Shown here in pieces: positions 14,146 through 22,290 of a stretch of 33,134 nt of DNA. This DNA comes from Acidobacteriota bacterium (GTDB lineage: Bacteria > Acidobacteriota > Terriglobia > Terriglobales > Acidobacteriaceae): assembly GCA_021792795.1 (NCBI GenBank), contig JAJYUB010000036.1:1-33134 (forward strand), written 5' to 3'. Made by a program: the position numbers and the translations under genes. The stretch's first letter is position 1; each line of letters starts with the position of its first letter. Under the pieces are notes generated by a model that did no database searches, had not been told where the DNA came from, and saw nothing but the letters and a program-made list of their open reading frames with translations.

Positions 14146-15117
14146 ATGAACTTCGAGTTGATCCTTCCATTCCTTCGCCCCATAGAGCCGCTGCTGCTCG
14201 ACGACAGCATCAGCGAGATCATGGGCAATCCCGATGCTTCGTGGTGGTATGAGCGCGACGGAATCGTGCGTCGCGAAATGTCCATCTCCTTCGACGCCGG
14301 CAGGCTGCGCACCGGCCTCGAAGTCATAGCCAACCAACTCGGCAAAAGGCTCGACGAGGACAACCCCGTCCTGCACGCGCACCTACCGGACGGAAGCCGC
14401 CTGGCGGCGGTCATTCCTCCAGTCGTGCGCCCCGCTCCCGCGCTCACAATTCGGAAGTTCACCAGCCGCCATTACACGGTCAATGACCTCATCGCTCGCG
14501 GCACGCTCACGCGGTCGCTTGCGGATTTCCTGGAGGAGCAGATTCGCAATGGGAAAACGCTGCTTATCAGCGGCGGAACGGGCACGGGAAAGACCACGCT
14601 TTTGCGAATTCTGGCGAATGCAATACCGGAACAGGAGCGTATCGTTGTCATCGAAGATACTGCCGAGTTGCACATCCAGAAGCCAAACATTCTCGCCGTC
14701 GAATGTCAGACCGATACCTTCAAGGCAAACATCTCTTTCGACGATCTTTTGAAGTCTGCTCTGCGCTGGAGACCGGACCGTATCATTCTCGGCGAAGTGC
14801 GCGGAATCGAGGCCCGCACGCTGCTCGATTCCTTCAACACCGGCCATGCCGGTTCGCTGGCAACGATCCACGCAAACTCAGCGGAGAAAGCCCTTAGCCG
14901 TTTCGCTAACCTCGTCATGCGTTCGCACGCTCAAACCACTTTCTCCGATGTTGAAGCGGAGATCGGAGAGGCAGTCAATTTCGTCGTCCATGTCGAGCGG
15001 CAACCGGGCCGTCGCATGATCAGCGAAGTGCTGGCGCTTCGTGGCTATGATCGCGACGCCAAACGCTTCCTTATCGAATCCATTTACGAACCTTATCGCA
15101 ACGCAATTCCCGCATGA
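14146..15117 (+). CDS. virB11: VirB11/TrbB-family secretion ATPase
   Basis: A 323-residue hexameric ATPase. N-terminal domain to about residue 120; then Walker A SGGTGTGKTT (142-151), the Asp-box around VVIEDTAEL (168-175), Walker B RIILGEVRG (212-220) and His box GHAGSLATIHANS (233-245). It drives pilus assembly and the switch to DNA transfer from the cytoplasmic face. The ATG at 14146 follows GGAAAGG by six bases; longer readings would overlap ssb. It is separated from the other VirB genes by ssb and the structured spacer, and is followed 12 bp later by a small DNA-binding-like gene. Confidence 0.95.
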   Translation: MNFELILPFLRPIEPLLLDDSISEIMGNPDASWWYERDGIVRREMSISFDAGRLRTGLEVIANQLGKRLDEDNPVLHAHLPDGSRLAAVIPPVVRPAPALTIRKFTSRHYTVNDLIARGTLTRSLADFLEEQIRNGKTLLISGGTGTGKTTLLRILANAIPEQERIVVIEDTAELHIQKPNILAVECQTDTFKANISFDDLLKSALRWRPDRIILGEVRGIEARTLLDSFNTGHAGSLATIHANSAEKALSRFANLVMRSHAQTTFSDVEAEIGEAVNFVVHVERQPGRRMISEVLALRGYDRDAKRFLIESIYEPYRNAIPA

Positions 15118-15129
15118 AAGGAACCCGCT

Positions 15130-15444
15130 GTGCCCTTGCTTGAAGTCAACCCAAACCGCCACGTCAGCGCCTCCATCCGCCTGGAGGAAGCCACTGCAAT
15201 CCAGATCGATCAGTATGCCGCTTTCATCCACGCATCGGCGGACGATGTGGTGGATAAAGCTCTCAACTATGTCTTCAGCAAAGACCGTGAGTTTCAGGAG
15301 TTCCTGAAGACTGCGCAGGCAGCTCATGTCCCGCCGACTCTTCGTGTCCGTAGAGCCGCCATTTCCGACGCGGTTGAACATACTCCGAAGAAGCCTGCTA
15401 CCGGGGTGGAGTCCAGTGATTCTGTGCGGGTATTGAAGGCATAA
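15130..15444 (+). CDS. small ribbon-helix-helix-like protein of unknown function
   Basis: A 104-residue protein starting with GTG, 7 nt after AAAGGA. The first half, RHVSASIRLEEATAIQIDQY followed by AAFIHASADDVVDKALNYVF, has the strand-helix-helix pattern of ribbon-helix-helix proteins. The second half is Pro/Arg/Lys-rich and probably flexible. It is encoded 12 bp after virB11 and directly before the candidate oriT. A relaxosome accessory protein or a local repressor is a reasonable guess, but no specific family was recognised. Confidence 0.6.
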   Translation: MPLLEVNPNRHVSASIRLEEATAIQIDQYAAFIHASADDVVDKALNYVFSKDREFQEFLKTAQAAHVPPTLRVRRAAISDAVEHTPKKPATGVESSDSVRVLKA

Positions 15445-15464
15445 CCTCCATGTAAATCCTTGGC

Positions 15465-15512
15465 GGGGTGGAAACGGTGCTTCGCACCGGGTTTATTTCG
15501 ACACTCCACCCC
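15465..15512. other. nested hairpin, core of a candidate oriT
   Basis: Outer arms GGGGTGGA (15465-15472) and TCCACCCC (15505-15512) enclose a perfect inner hairpin CGGTGC-TTC-GCACCG (15475-15489). The inner hairpin is followed by the T-rich stretch GGTTTATTTCGACAC. MobF relaxases recognise a hairpin and nick single-stranded DNA a few bases on its 3' side; R388 oriT has a comparable GCACC/GGTGC hairpin. The site lies upstream of the trwA-like, trwB and trwC genes, exactly where R388 has oriT. The nick position cannot be fixed from sequence alone. Confidence 0.55.
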
Positions 15513-15528
15513 TGAAAGGGTTGCGTTC

Positions 15529-15616
15529 GGAACCGTTCCGGTTCCATTTGGGATCATGCACAAACAACAGCGGTTGCATACGAAGTGCTATTTTCGCGGT
15601 TCCATTCGGAACCATG
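15529..15616. promoter_or_regulatory. repeated GGAACC/GGTTCC sites, likely binding region of the TrwA-like protein
   Basis: GGAACC or its complement occurs at 15529-15534, 15540-15545, 15599-15604 and 15609-15614. Two 20-bp copies of the same sequence, at 15539-15558 and 15597-15616, agree at 17 positions (shared CGGTTCCATT.GG.A.CATG) and lie 58 bp apart. The second is itself a palindrome, GGTTCC-ATTC-GGAACC. The block ends 28 bp before the ribbon-helix-helix gene. TrwA of R388 binds two sites at oriT and represses its own operon; the same double role fits here. Confidence 0.55.
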
Positions 15617-15644
15617 TCTGGCGAATTCGTTTGGAGGTAATCAA

Positions 15645-16046
15645 ATGTCTACGGACACATTAAAAGTCGAGAGCCGTTTCCCACAAATCAGGGGTCGAGA
15701 GAGTCGCACGCAAAGCATTGCGACACGCTTCACTGAAGCCGAGGAAGAGGCGTTGTTGAAGGCAGCGGAAGCGCGCGGACAGAACCTTCGGGAATGGGCG
15801 CGGGATGTGTTGCTACGCGAGGCGACACTGCACAATAAATCGGTGAGTGCCGACTCACTTATGACGGAGATTATCGGCCTGCAACTTTTCCTCACGAATG
15901 TCCTTTCGCCCATCGCTTGTGGCGAACAGATGAGTCCCGACCAATATCAGGAACTGATGCGGCAGGTGAAGGCCAACAAGCCCCAGGCGGCCCGCGAGGT
16001 GATCGCGCAGCACGTTGCCGACAAGAGGGAGCAGGTCCATGACTGA
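15645..16046 (+). CDS. MobC/TrwA-like ribbon-helix-helix relaxosome accessory protein
   Basis: A 133-residue protein. The segment RTQSIATRFTEAEEEALLKA, continuing AAEARGQNLREWARDVLLRE, is the strand-helix-helix region shared by MobC- and TrwA-type plasmid mobilisation proteins. The remaining part is helical (LMTEIIGLQLFLTNVL, YQELMRQVKANKPQAA) and probably mediates oligomerisation. It should bind oriT, assist the relaxase and stimulate the coupling ATPase. GGAGG lies 7 nt before the ATG. Its stop overlaps the coupling protein start by eight bases. The sequence is short and only family-level similarity is claimed. Confidence 0.75.
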   Translation: MSTDTLKVESRFPQIRGRESRTQSIATRFTEAEEEALLKAAEARGQNLREWARDVLLREATLHNKSVSADSLMTEIIGLQLFLTNVLSPIACGEQMSPDQYQELMRQVKANKPQAAREVIAQHVADKREQVHD

Positions 16047-18030
16047 AACACATTGGGGAAGAAAAGAGAGCGTTGTCTGGCCGCCGCACAATCCCATCTA
16101 TACCTATGGCGCGGTCTTCCTCGCGTTGATTACGACTGGACTTTTTCTCTACGTTCACTTTGCATTTGCGCTCTCACCACTCGAACAGTTTTACCTTCCG
16201 GTCTATCTCAAAGCATCTATGGTTCCGAGCTTTCGTGCCTCCGCCAAGTACCAGATGCTGCTGACTTCGGACGGCAGAGGGCACGCCTGGTATGCCACGG
16301 AAAAGGATGTTGTTTCCGGTTCGACACCACAGCCCAGCGGAAAGCGTTTGCCGCTGGCATTGTCAGTCTCCGCGAAGAGAAATGGCATCGTCTATCTCTA
16401 CCGCAGTGTTCCCACCACCTATCAAAACAACTCGCTGCGAAGCTACCTGAAGCAGCAGATTTATGGTGGCGCGGGCCTTGTGGATATCTTCGAGATGCCT
16501 CTGCTTTTTGGGCTGCTGGCGCTCCTTGGCCAGCTTCCATTTTCCATTCTCAAAGACATTAGCCGCCGCAAGGAGATGAAGTATGGACGTCGCCTGAAGG
16601 GACCAATTCTTGTCACGCCGAAGGAGTTCAACAAGGCGTTTCAGGGAACTGGCATCGGCATCAAGACAGATGGCTGCAAGGAGATGCTCCGCATTCCAAT
16701 CCGGGCAGAAGACCAGCACTTCGAGATCATCGGGGACACGGGCAGCGGGAAGACCACGATCATCATGCAGATGTTGCGACAGATTCAGGCGCGTGGCCAC
16801 TCCGCCATTCTCTATGACCCCGCCTGCGAGTTCATCGAGCGGTTCTACGACGAAAACCGCGGCGACATTGTGCTCAACCCGCTCGACCGCCGCTGTCCGT
16901 ATTGGGGACCGTCGGAAGAATTATTGCGGCGTGCGGAATCGCGCACGATCGCTGCATCGCTCTTTCAGCCGACGAGCGACAAAAAGGGCGAGTTTTTCAT
17001 TGAAAGTCCACAGAAAATCTTCGCGCATCTGCTGTTGGAATTGCCGACGCCGCAACAGTTGATCGAGTGGATGTCGCACCCGGAAGAAATCGACCGCCGC
17101 GTCAAAGGAACGGAGCTTGCATCGTTGATCGAGCCGTCCGCTCCGCAGCAGCGCTCCGGCGTACTCGGCTCTCTGAGCCTTGTCGCCGATAGCTTCCGAC
17201 TGTTGCCCACGAAGGCCGAAGCCAAGACTGAATGGACGGCGCGGGAATGGTCGGAGAAGCGCCAGGGATGGATATTCCTGACTTCGCAGCCCGCCGAGCG
17301 CGAAGCACTTCGCCCGCTGCATAGTCTTTGGATCGACATGCTGGTTCTCCGGCTGCTCAGTGCGCCGAAGCCAGAACAGCATCCAGTCTGGTTTGTGCTC
17401 GATGAGCTGGCCAGCTTGCAGAAGCTGCCGCAACTCCATACCGCCATCACCGAAAACCGCAAGTCCCGCAATCCAATTGTTCTTGGCTTCCAGGGCAAGG
17501 CCCAACTGGAGGTGATGTACGGGCATCTGGCGGAAGTCATGCTCTCGCAGCCCGCCACCAAGATTTTTCTCAAAACCGGGGAGCCGGATGCAGCGGAATG
17601 GGTCAGTCGCGCCATCGGCAAAGTGGAGATCGAACGAATGAAGGAAACGCACTATGACGGCAGTCGCAGCGGACGCAACTTTGCGCTGGACCGGCAGACG
17701 GAGCCGCTCGTTCTCGATTCTGAAATCAGCGGCCTGGAGCCGATGCATGCGTATTTGAAGCATGGGAATTATGTCGTGCAGTTTTCCTTTCCGAAGCTTG
17801 AAATTTCGCCAACGAAGGCAAAATTCATTGAGCGCCTGGAAGACGACTACATCATCCGACAACCGCGCAAGGAACAGACATCTGTTGCAAAAATCGATGA
17901 CCACCAGGTCACTGCCGTCCGAGTGGCGCAGGCGATGCGTGTCGAGGAACGGAAAGGCCCGCAAGCCGTGGAAAAACCCGAGGCGGAACCGGAGAAGCAG
18001 AAGAGCTTCACGTTTGGTCCGAGGATTTGA
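16039..18030 (+). CDS. trwB: type IV coupling protein (TrwB/TraD/VirD4 family)
   Basis: A 663-residue membrane ATPase. Two N-terminal membrane helices (YGAVFLALITTGLFLYVHFA near residue 20 and MPLLFGLLALLGQLPFSIL near residue 155) with a periplasmic segment between. The soluble domain has Walker A GDTGSGKTT (232-240), PFAM-style DPACEFIERF, and Walker B VWFVLDELASL (Asp455, Glu456), followed by the TrwB-typical ENRKSRNPIVLGFQGKAQLE. It brings the relaxase-DNA complex to the secretion channel and pumps DNA. It overlaps the TrwA-like gene and stops 3 bp before the relaxase. The C-terminus KSFTFGPRI resembles the end of the first relaxase (RYDFGPSL). Confidence 0.94.
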   Translation: MTETHWGRKESVVWPPHNPIYTYGAVFLALITTGLFLYVHFAFALSPLEQFYLPVYLKASMVPSFRASAKYQMLLTSDGRGHAWYATEKDVVSGSTPQPSGKRLPLALSVSAKRNGIVYLYRSVPTTYQNNSLRSYLKQQIYGGAGLVDIFEMPLLFGLLALLGQLPFSILKDISRRKEMKYGRRLKGPILVTPKEFNKAFQGTGIGIKTDGCKEMLRIPIRAEDQHFEIIGDTGSGKTTIIMQMLRQIQARGHSAILYDPACEFIERFYDENRGDIVLNPLDRRCPYWGPSEELLRRAESRTIAASLFQPTSDKKGEFFIESPQKIFAHLLLELPTPQQLIEWMSHPEEIDRRVKGTELASLIEPSAPQQRSGVLGSLSLVADSFRLLPTKAEAKTEWTAREWSEKRQGWIFLTSQPAEREALRPLHSLWIDMLVLRLLSAPKPEQHPVWFVLDELASLQKLPQLHTAITENRKSRNPIVLGFQGKAQLEVMYGHLAEVMLSQPATKIFLKTGEPDAAEWVSRAIGKVEIERMKETHYDGSRSGRNFALDRQTEPLVLDSEISGLEPMHAYLKHGNYVVQFSFPKLEISPTKAKFIERLEDDYIIRQPRKEQTSVAKIDDHQVTAVRVAQAMRVEERKGPQAVEKPEAEPEKQKSFTFGPRI

Positions 18031-18033
18031 GCC

Positions 18034-20751
18034 ATGCTGACCATCTCCAAACCACTCTCCGCTGGCCAGGCGCAGAACTATCATCGGAAGGAGTTCACCG
18101 CAAAGGAGCAGAATTACTGGTCACAACGCGGGGTGATTGCCGGGGAGTGGCAAGGCCGTCTTGTTTCGCAATTCGGTCTTTCGGAAAAAGTTTCTGGGGA
18201 AGATTTCGCACGCTTGAGTCAGGGCCAGCATCCGTTGACGAGCGAGCAACTCGTTCGCCAGCGCGCCTCCTACGAATATAAAGATGCCGATGGCAAAACC
18301 CTAAAAACGATGGAGCATCGCGCTGGCTGGGACGCAACATTCTCCGCGCCTAAATCTGTCTCACTCACCGCGTTGGTCGGTGGCGATGACCGCGTGCGCG
18401 AAGCCCATCGTGAAAGCGTTCGCGTGGCCCTTGAACAACTGGAGCACTACACGCAGGCACGCATCGGCGGGATCCATCCGCCAGAGACCACGGGCAAATT
18501 CATCGCTGCAAAGTTTGAGCATGATACGGCCCGCCCGGTCGATGGCTATGTCGCGCCGCAACTCCATACCCATGCCGTTATCTTCAATATGACCGAACGC
18601 AATGGAGGCCAGCCCCGCGCCATTCAGCCGCAAAGCCTCTTCGCGTCACAGCAGTTTGCCACCGCCGTCTACCAGTCGGAGCTGATGTACCGGCTTCGTC
18701 AGCTTGGATACGAAATTACTCCTGGCAGAAGTGGCGCGCCGGAGATCAAGGGCTACACGCAGGAGTATCTCGACGCATCCAGTCCGCGTAGCCAGCAGAT
18801 TCGGGAGTATCTCGAACGCACGGGGCGCTCCGGCAAAGAGGCCGCCGAAATTGCCGCGCATTCCACCCGCGACAAAAAAGAGATTCACTCGCCCGGTGAG
18901 GTCATGGCAGCCCATCGCAAGCTGGCCGCCGACTTTGGCCACCAGGCGGATGCTGTTGTCCGCGCTGCGAGAGAACGGTTGCACCAGCAGACGCAATCCG
19001 TGCCTCCAGCACAGCGGGTCCGTGAATCGCTGACCTTTGCCCGCGACAAGAACTTTGAGCGCGAAGCAGTCATAGACGAGCGGGCGCTGGTACGCGATGC
19101 GCTGCGACGCGGCATGGGCGATGTGACCTATCCGCAAGTTCGCGCCAATCTGAATGCCCGTCTCGCGTCCGGGGAATTCCTGATTGTTGAGCGACCTCAG
19201 AGCGTTCCAGGCCACCAGTTCACTACCGCGAAAACCATTGAGGCCGAGCATGAAATTGTTCGGCGTATGCGGGAAGGACAGAACCAACTCCATCCCATGA
19301 TGACCCGCTCCGCAGCCATCCAAGTGGCCGACCAGAATCCGCACCTGAATCGCGCTCAGAAGAGCGTGGTCGAGGATGTGTTGTGTTCTCCCGACCGTAT
19401 TCATGCCATTCAGGGTGTTGCAGGTGCGGGCAAAACAACAACGCTGGCCGTAATCCGCAGTGCCGCTGAAGCACACGGCTACGAGGTCGCAGGCTTCGCG
19501 CCGACCTCTCGCGCGGCGCGGCAATTGAATGAAGCTGGCATCGAAGGTGGAACCCTGCAAGGATTTCTTGCCCGTTCAACGAAACCGGAGATGCAAGAAC
19601 AGAAGCATTTCTATTTCGTCGATGAATCGAGCCTTGCCAGCACGAACCAGATGCGCGACTTCCTTGTACGGCTTGGGCCAAACGATCGCGTTCTCTTGAT
19701 CGGCGACACCCGACAGCATCAGGGTGTCGAAGCGGGCCGCCCCTTCGAGCAATTGCAGGAGGCTGGAATGCGGACAACCAAACTTGACGAGATCGTTCGT
19801 CAGAAAGACCCGGCACTGAAATCCACGGTCGAACTGCTGGCGATGGGTCAGGTCTCCGCTGCGCTCGACGCGCTGCAACAGCAGGGCCGTGTCAGGGAAG
19901 TTCCGAACTTTGAGGAACGCATCCGGGCCATTGCGAAAAGTTACGTCGAATCGCCGGAGAAGACCCTGATTGTGTCGCCGGATAATGCATCCCGCCGCGA
20001 GTTGAATCTGGCCGTTCGGCAGGAATTGAAGGCCAGCGGAGCCGTCGCCCAGGAAGATCATTCCATTCGCGTTCTTATCCAGCGCCAGGACATGACCGGC
20101 GCGGAACGTGCCTGGGCCAGTCACTATGAAATCAACGATGTCGTCCGCTATGCACGCGGCAGCGCAGCTTTGGGTATTGAAGCCGGTTCCTACAGCACTG
20201 TCGTGGCCGTCAATCCATCCGCAAATTTGCTTACGGTCGAAAAGCAATCCGGCGAGCTTGCCACCTACGATCCGCGCCGACTGACAGGCGTCAGCGTCTA
20301 CCGTGAAGTGGCTCGTGACTTTTCTGTTGGCGATCGCATTCAGTTCACAGCACCTGACAAATCACTGGGCGTCGCCAATCGTGACCTCGCAGTCATCGAA
20401 GCAATTCATCCCGATGGCCGCGTTGATGCGCGGCTCGACAACAATCGCCAAATCGAGTTTCATGCCGGAGAGCATCGCCACTTCGACCACGGTTATGCCG
20501 TCACCAGCCACAGTTCCCAGGGGCTCACCGCCGAGCGCGTGCTCATTCATGCGGATACGAGCGTCCATCCCGACCTGCTCAGCTCCCGTTTCGGTTATGT
20601 TTCCATCTCCCGTGCCAGCCATGAAGCGACACTGTTCACAGACGATGTTGCCAAACTCAGCCCGCTGCTGGGCGTAGAAACCAGCAAGTTATCGGCTCTC
20701 GAAGTCAACAAGGCACAGTCCATCGCCTATGGCATAGGCGTAGGGTTCTGA
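18034..20751 (+). CDS. trwC: MobF relaxase/helicase (TrwC/TraI family), complete
   Basis: A 905-residue bifunctional conjugation protein. The TrwC relaxase domain covers about residues 1-300 with candidate catalytic tyrosines Tyr16 and Tyr28, the acidic motif GWDATFSAPKSVSL (Asp100) and the metal-binding histidines His163, His178 and His180 (PQLHTHAVIFN). The RecD-like helicase follows with Walker A GVAGAGKTT (461-469), Walker B FVDESSLAS (Asp530) and HGYAVTSHSSQG near residue 820. It nicks oriT, stays bound to the 5' end, is itself transported and unwinds the plasmid. It ends the trwA-B-C-like series. Length is close to that of TrwC (966). Confidence 0.95.
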   Translation: MLTISKPLSAGQAQNYHRKEFTAKEQNYWSQRGVIAGEWQGRLVSQFGLSEKVSGEDFARLSQGQHPLTSEQLVRQRASYEYKDADGKTLKTMEHRAGWDATFSAPKSVSLTALVGGDDRVREAHRESVRVALEQLEHYTQARIGGIHPPETTGKFIAAKFEHDTARPVDGYVAPQLHTHAVIFNMTERNGGQPRAIQPQSLFASQQFATAVYQSELMYRLRQLGYEITPGRSGAPEIKGYTQEYLDASSPRSQQIREYLERTGRSGKEAAEIAAHSTRDKKEIHSPGEVMAAHRKLAADFGHQADAVVRAARERLHQQTQSVPPAQRVRESLTFARDKNFEREAVIDERALVRDALRRGMGDVTYPQVRANLNARLASGEFLIVERPQSVPGHQFTTAKTIEAEHEIVRRMREGQNQLHPMMTRSAAIQVADQNPHLNRAQKSVVEDVLCSPDRIHAIQGVAGAGKTTTLAVIRSAAEAHGYEVAGFAPTSRAARQLNEAGIEGGTLQGFLARSTKPEMQEQKHFYFVDESSLASTNQMRDFLVRLGPNDRVLLIGDTRQHQGVEAGRPFEQLQEAGMRTTKLDEIVRQKDPALKSTVELLAMGQVSAALDALQQQGRVREVPNFEERIRAIAKSYVESPEKTLIVSPDNASRRELNLAVRQELKASGAVAQEDHSIRVLIQRQDMTGAERAWASHYEINDVVRYARGSAALGIEAGSYSTVVAVNPSANLLTVEKQSGELATYDPRRLTGVSVYREVARDFSVGDRIQFTAPDKSLGVANRDLAVIEAIHPDGRVDARLDNNRQIEFHAGEHRHFDHGYAVTSHSSQGLTAERVLIHADTSVHPDLLSSRFGYVSISRASHEATLFTDDVAKLSPLLGVETSKLSALEVNKAQSIAYGIGVGF

Positions 20752-20798
20752 CATTACTTCCTTAGCTTTGTTCCTGCTGTTACCTAAATCTCCTTCTA

Positions 20799-20825
20799 AC
20801 GCATGATAAGGACATTATCATGCGT
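20799..20825. terminator. perfect hairpin between convergent genes
   Basis: ACGCATGATAA (20799-20809), loop GGACA, TTATCATGCGT (20815-20825). It lies between the end of the relaxase (20751) and the end of the antiporter (20830) and would form the same hairpin in both transcripts. There is no clean T-run, so a bidirectional terminator is likely but not proven. It also marks the border between the transfer region and the cargo. Confidence 0.6.
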
Positions 20826-20829
20826 GACA

Positions 20830-22098
20830 TTATGGACGGTTTGGATCAGCAAATTCCGGCAACCGGATTTCCGACTGAGTGGTCCTCTCCGCGCTCTTCA
20901 CTCCCAACATATCCAGAATGGGAGTTGTAATCATCGTGGTCACAAGCGCCATCACTACCAGCATGGTGAAAAGGGTTGGCGAGAATGCGCCTACATTGTA
21001 AGCAATATTGAGCACGATCAACTCCACCAGACCGCGTGTGTTTAACAATGCTCCCAAGGCGACAGCATCTTTCCATGACTGCCCACTCAATCGCGCTGCC
21101 AGTGCCGCTCCACCCATCTTTCCGAAGACAGCCGCCAGCAGGACGATCCCGGCCCAAAACCATACCGTACTTCCATTTAGCAGGTCGAGCCTCGTACGCA
21201 TTCCGGTGAGTGCGAAAAAAAGCGGCAGCAGCAGCACGGAAACCAGCATATCCAGCTTGGCGCGCATGGCCGTTTGCCAGCGCTCGATTCTGGGAAAGCA
21301 CACCCCAGCCATAAACGCGCCAAACAGCGGATGCACGCCAATTTCCTCGGTCGCCGCCGCCGATGCCAGCGTCAGTGCCACCACTACGCCAAGCATTTCC
21401 AGCGGCAGATCATTCGCCTGCAGATATTTGACCGCCCGCGCGGCGAGCGGACGCACAACTACGATCATCGAAAATAGATAGACCACCAGCCCCAATAAGC
21501 GCAGGGGCAGCGAGCTCGATCCGCCATCATGTCCAATCAGTGCCAAGGCCACTGCCAGCAAAGTCCATGCCACAACGTCATCGACAGCGGCGCACAGGAT
21601 CGCTGTCGTTCCCAGGGCCGTGCCCTGCATGTGCCGCTCCTCGATGATTCGCGCCAACACGGGGAAAGCGGTGATGCTCATGGAAATTCCCAGAAAGAGA
21701 ACGAACGGCATACTGCCGATTCCATGTGGGGCAAACCGTATTCGCAGAGAGTGGGCCAGAATTGCTCCCATCGCAAATGGGAACAATATACTCATGCCAC
21801 TGGCCATCACGGCCGTTGCCCGTTGTTTATATAAATGTTCGTAATCCAGTTCCATCCCTATCAGGAACAGAAACAAGATCAGGCCAATGGTGCTCAGAAT
21901 TTCAAAAGAATGGAAGGATGCCTGTGGAAAGAGCGCGGCCGACCAATGCGGTGTAAAACGGCCAAACACAGACGGCCCAAGCACGATACCGCCGATGATT
22001 TCTCCGATGACTCGGGACTGTCCAAGTTTGCGCGCAAGCCAGCCGCAAAAAAGTGTTACCAGCAACACCACGACCATCTGTAGCAACAAGAGCGTCAT
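20830..22098 (-). CDS. cation:proton antiporter (CPA2 family)
   Basis: A 422-residue membrane protein with about 12 hydrophobic segments. The CPA2 signatures are clear: GQSRVIGEIIGGIVLGPSVF in the first helices, FLFLIGMELD in the third, SITAFPVLARIIEE, and the paired aspartates in AAVDDVVAW that carry ions in NapA/KefB-type antiporters. No C-terminal RCK/TrkA domain is attached, so it is the short form. It probably exchanges Na+ or K+ for protons at the inner membrane; the ion is not readable. The ATG at 22098 follows AGGGGA by six bases and is preferred to a TTG six codons upstream. Divergent from the barrel protein at 22291. Confidence 0.9.
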   Translation of the reverse strand: MTLLLLQMVVVLLVTLFCGWLARKLGQSRVIGEIIGGIVLGPSVFGRFTPHWSAALFPQASFHSFEILSTIGLILFLFLIGMELDYEHLYKQRATAVMASGMSILFPFAMGAILAHSLRIRFAPHGIGSMPFVLFLGISMSITAFPVLARIIEERHMQGTALGTTAILCAAVDDVVAWTLLAVALALIGHDGGSSSLPLRLLGLVVYLFSMIVVVRPLAARAVKYLQANDLPLEMLGVVVALTLASAAATEEIGVHPLFGAFMAGVCFPRIERWQTAMRAKLDMLVSVLLLPLFFALTGMRTRLDLLNGSTVWFWAGIVLLAAVFGKMGGAALAARLSGQSWKDAVALGALLNTRGLVELIVLNIAYNVGAFSPTLFTMLVVMALVTTMITTPILDMLGVKSAERTTQSEIRLPEFADPNRP

Positions 22099-22207
22099 GT
22101 GCTTTCCCCTGTACAAAGATTTCCAGCGCTGGATAAAATGAACTTGTTGCGATGCACCACATCCCTTTGGGAAATTGCATGTGGGCTAATCCTTGCTCCC
22201 ACCTACT

Positions 22208-22225
22208 TTTCAAAATTTTTTGAAA
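22208..22225. promoter_or_regulatory. perfect palindrome between divergent genes
   Basis: TTTCAAAA, two T bases, TTTTGAAA: an 8-bp perfect inverted repeat about mid-way in the 192-bp gap between the antiporter and the outer-membrane barrel gene. Its place suggests an operator controlling one or both genes. The arms are AT-only apart from one C/G pair. Confidence 0.45.
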
Positions 22226-22290
22226 CCGCACGCGGCTACGACGGAACGCATCACTCCATACTACATTCGCGGAAAACGTTGACCTAAGGA

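Noticed and set aside
16921-18084. 387-codon minus-strand reading frame
   Set aside because: Opposite the coupling protein; a long antisense frame caused by codon bias.
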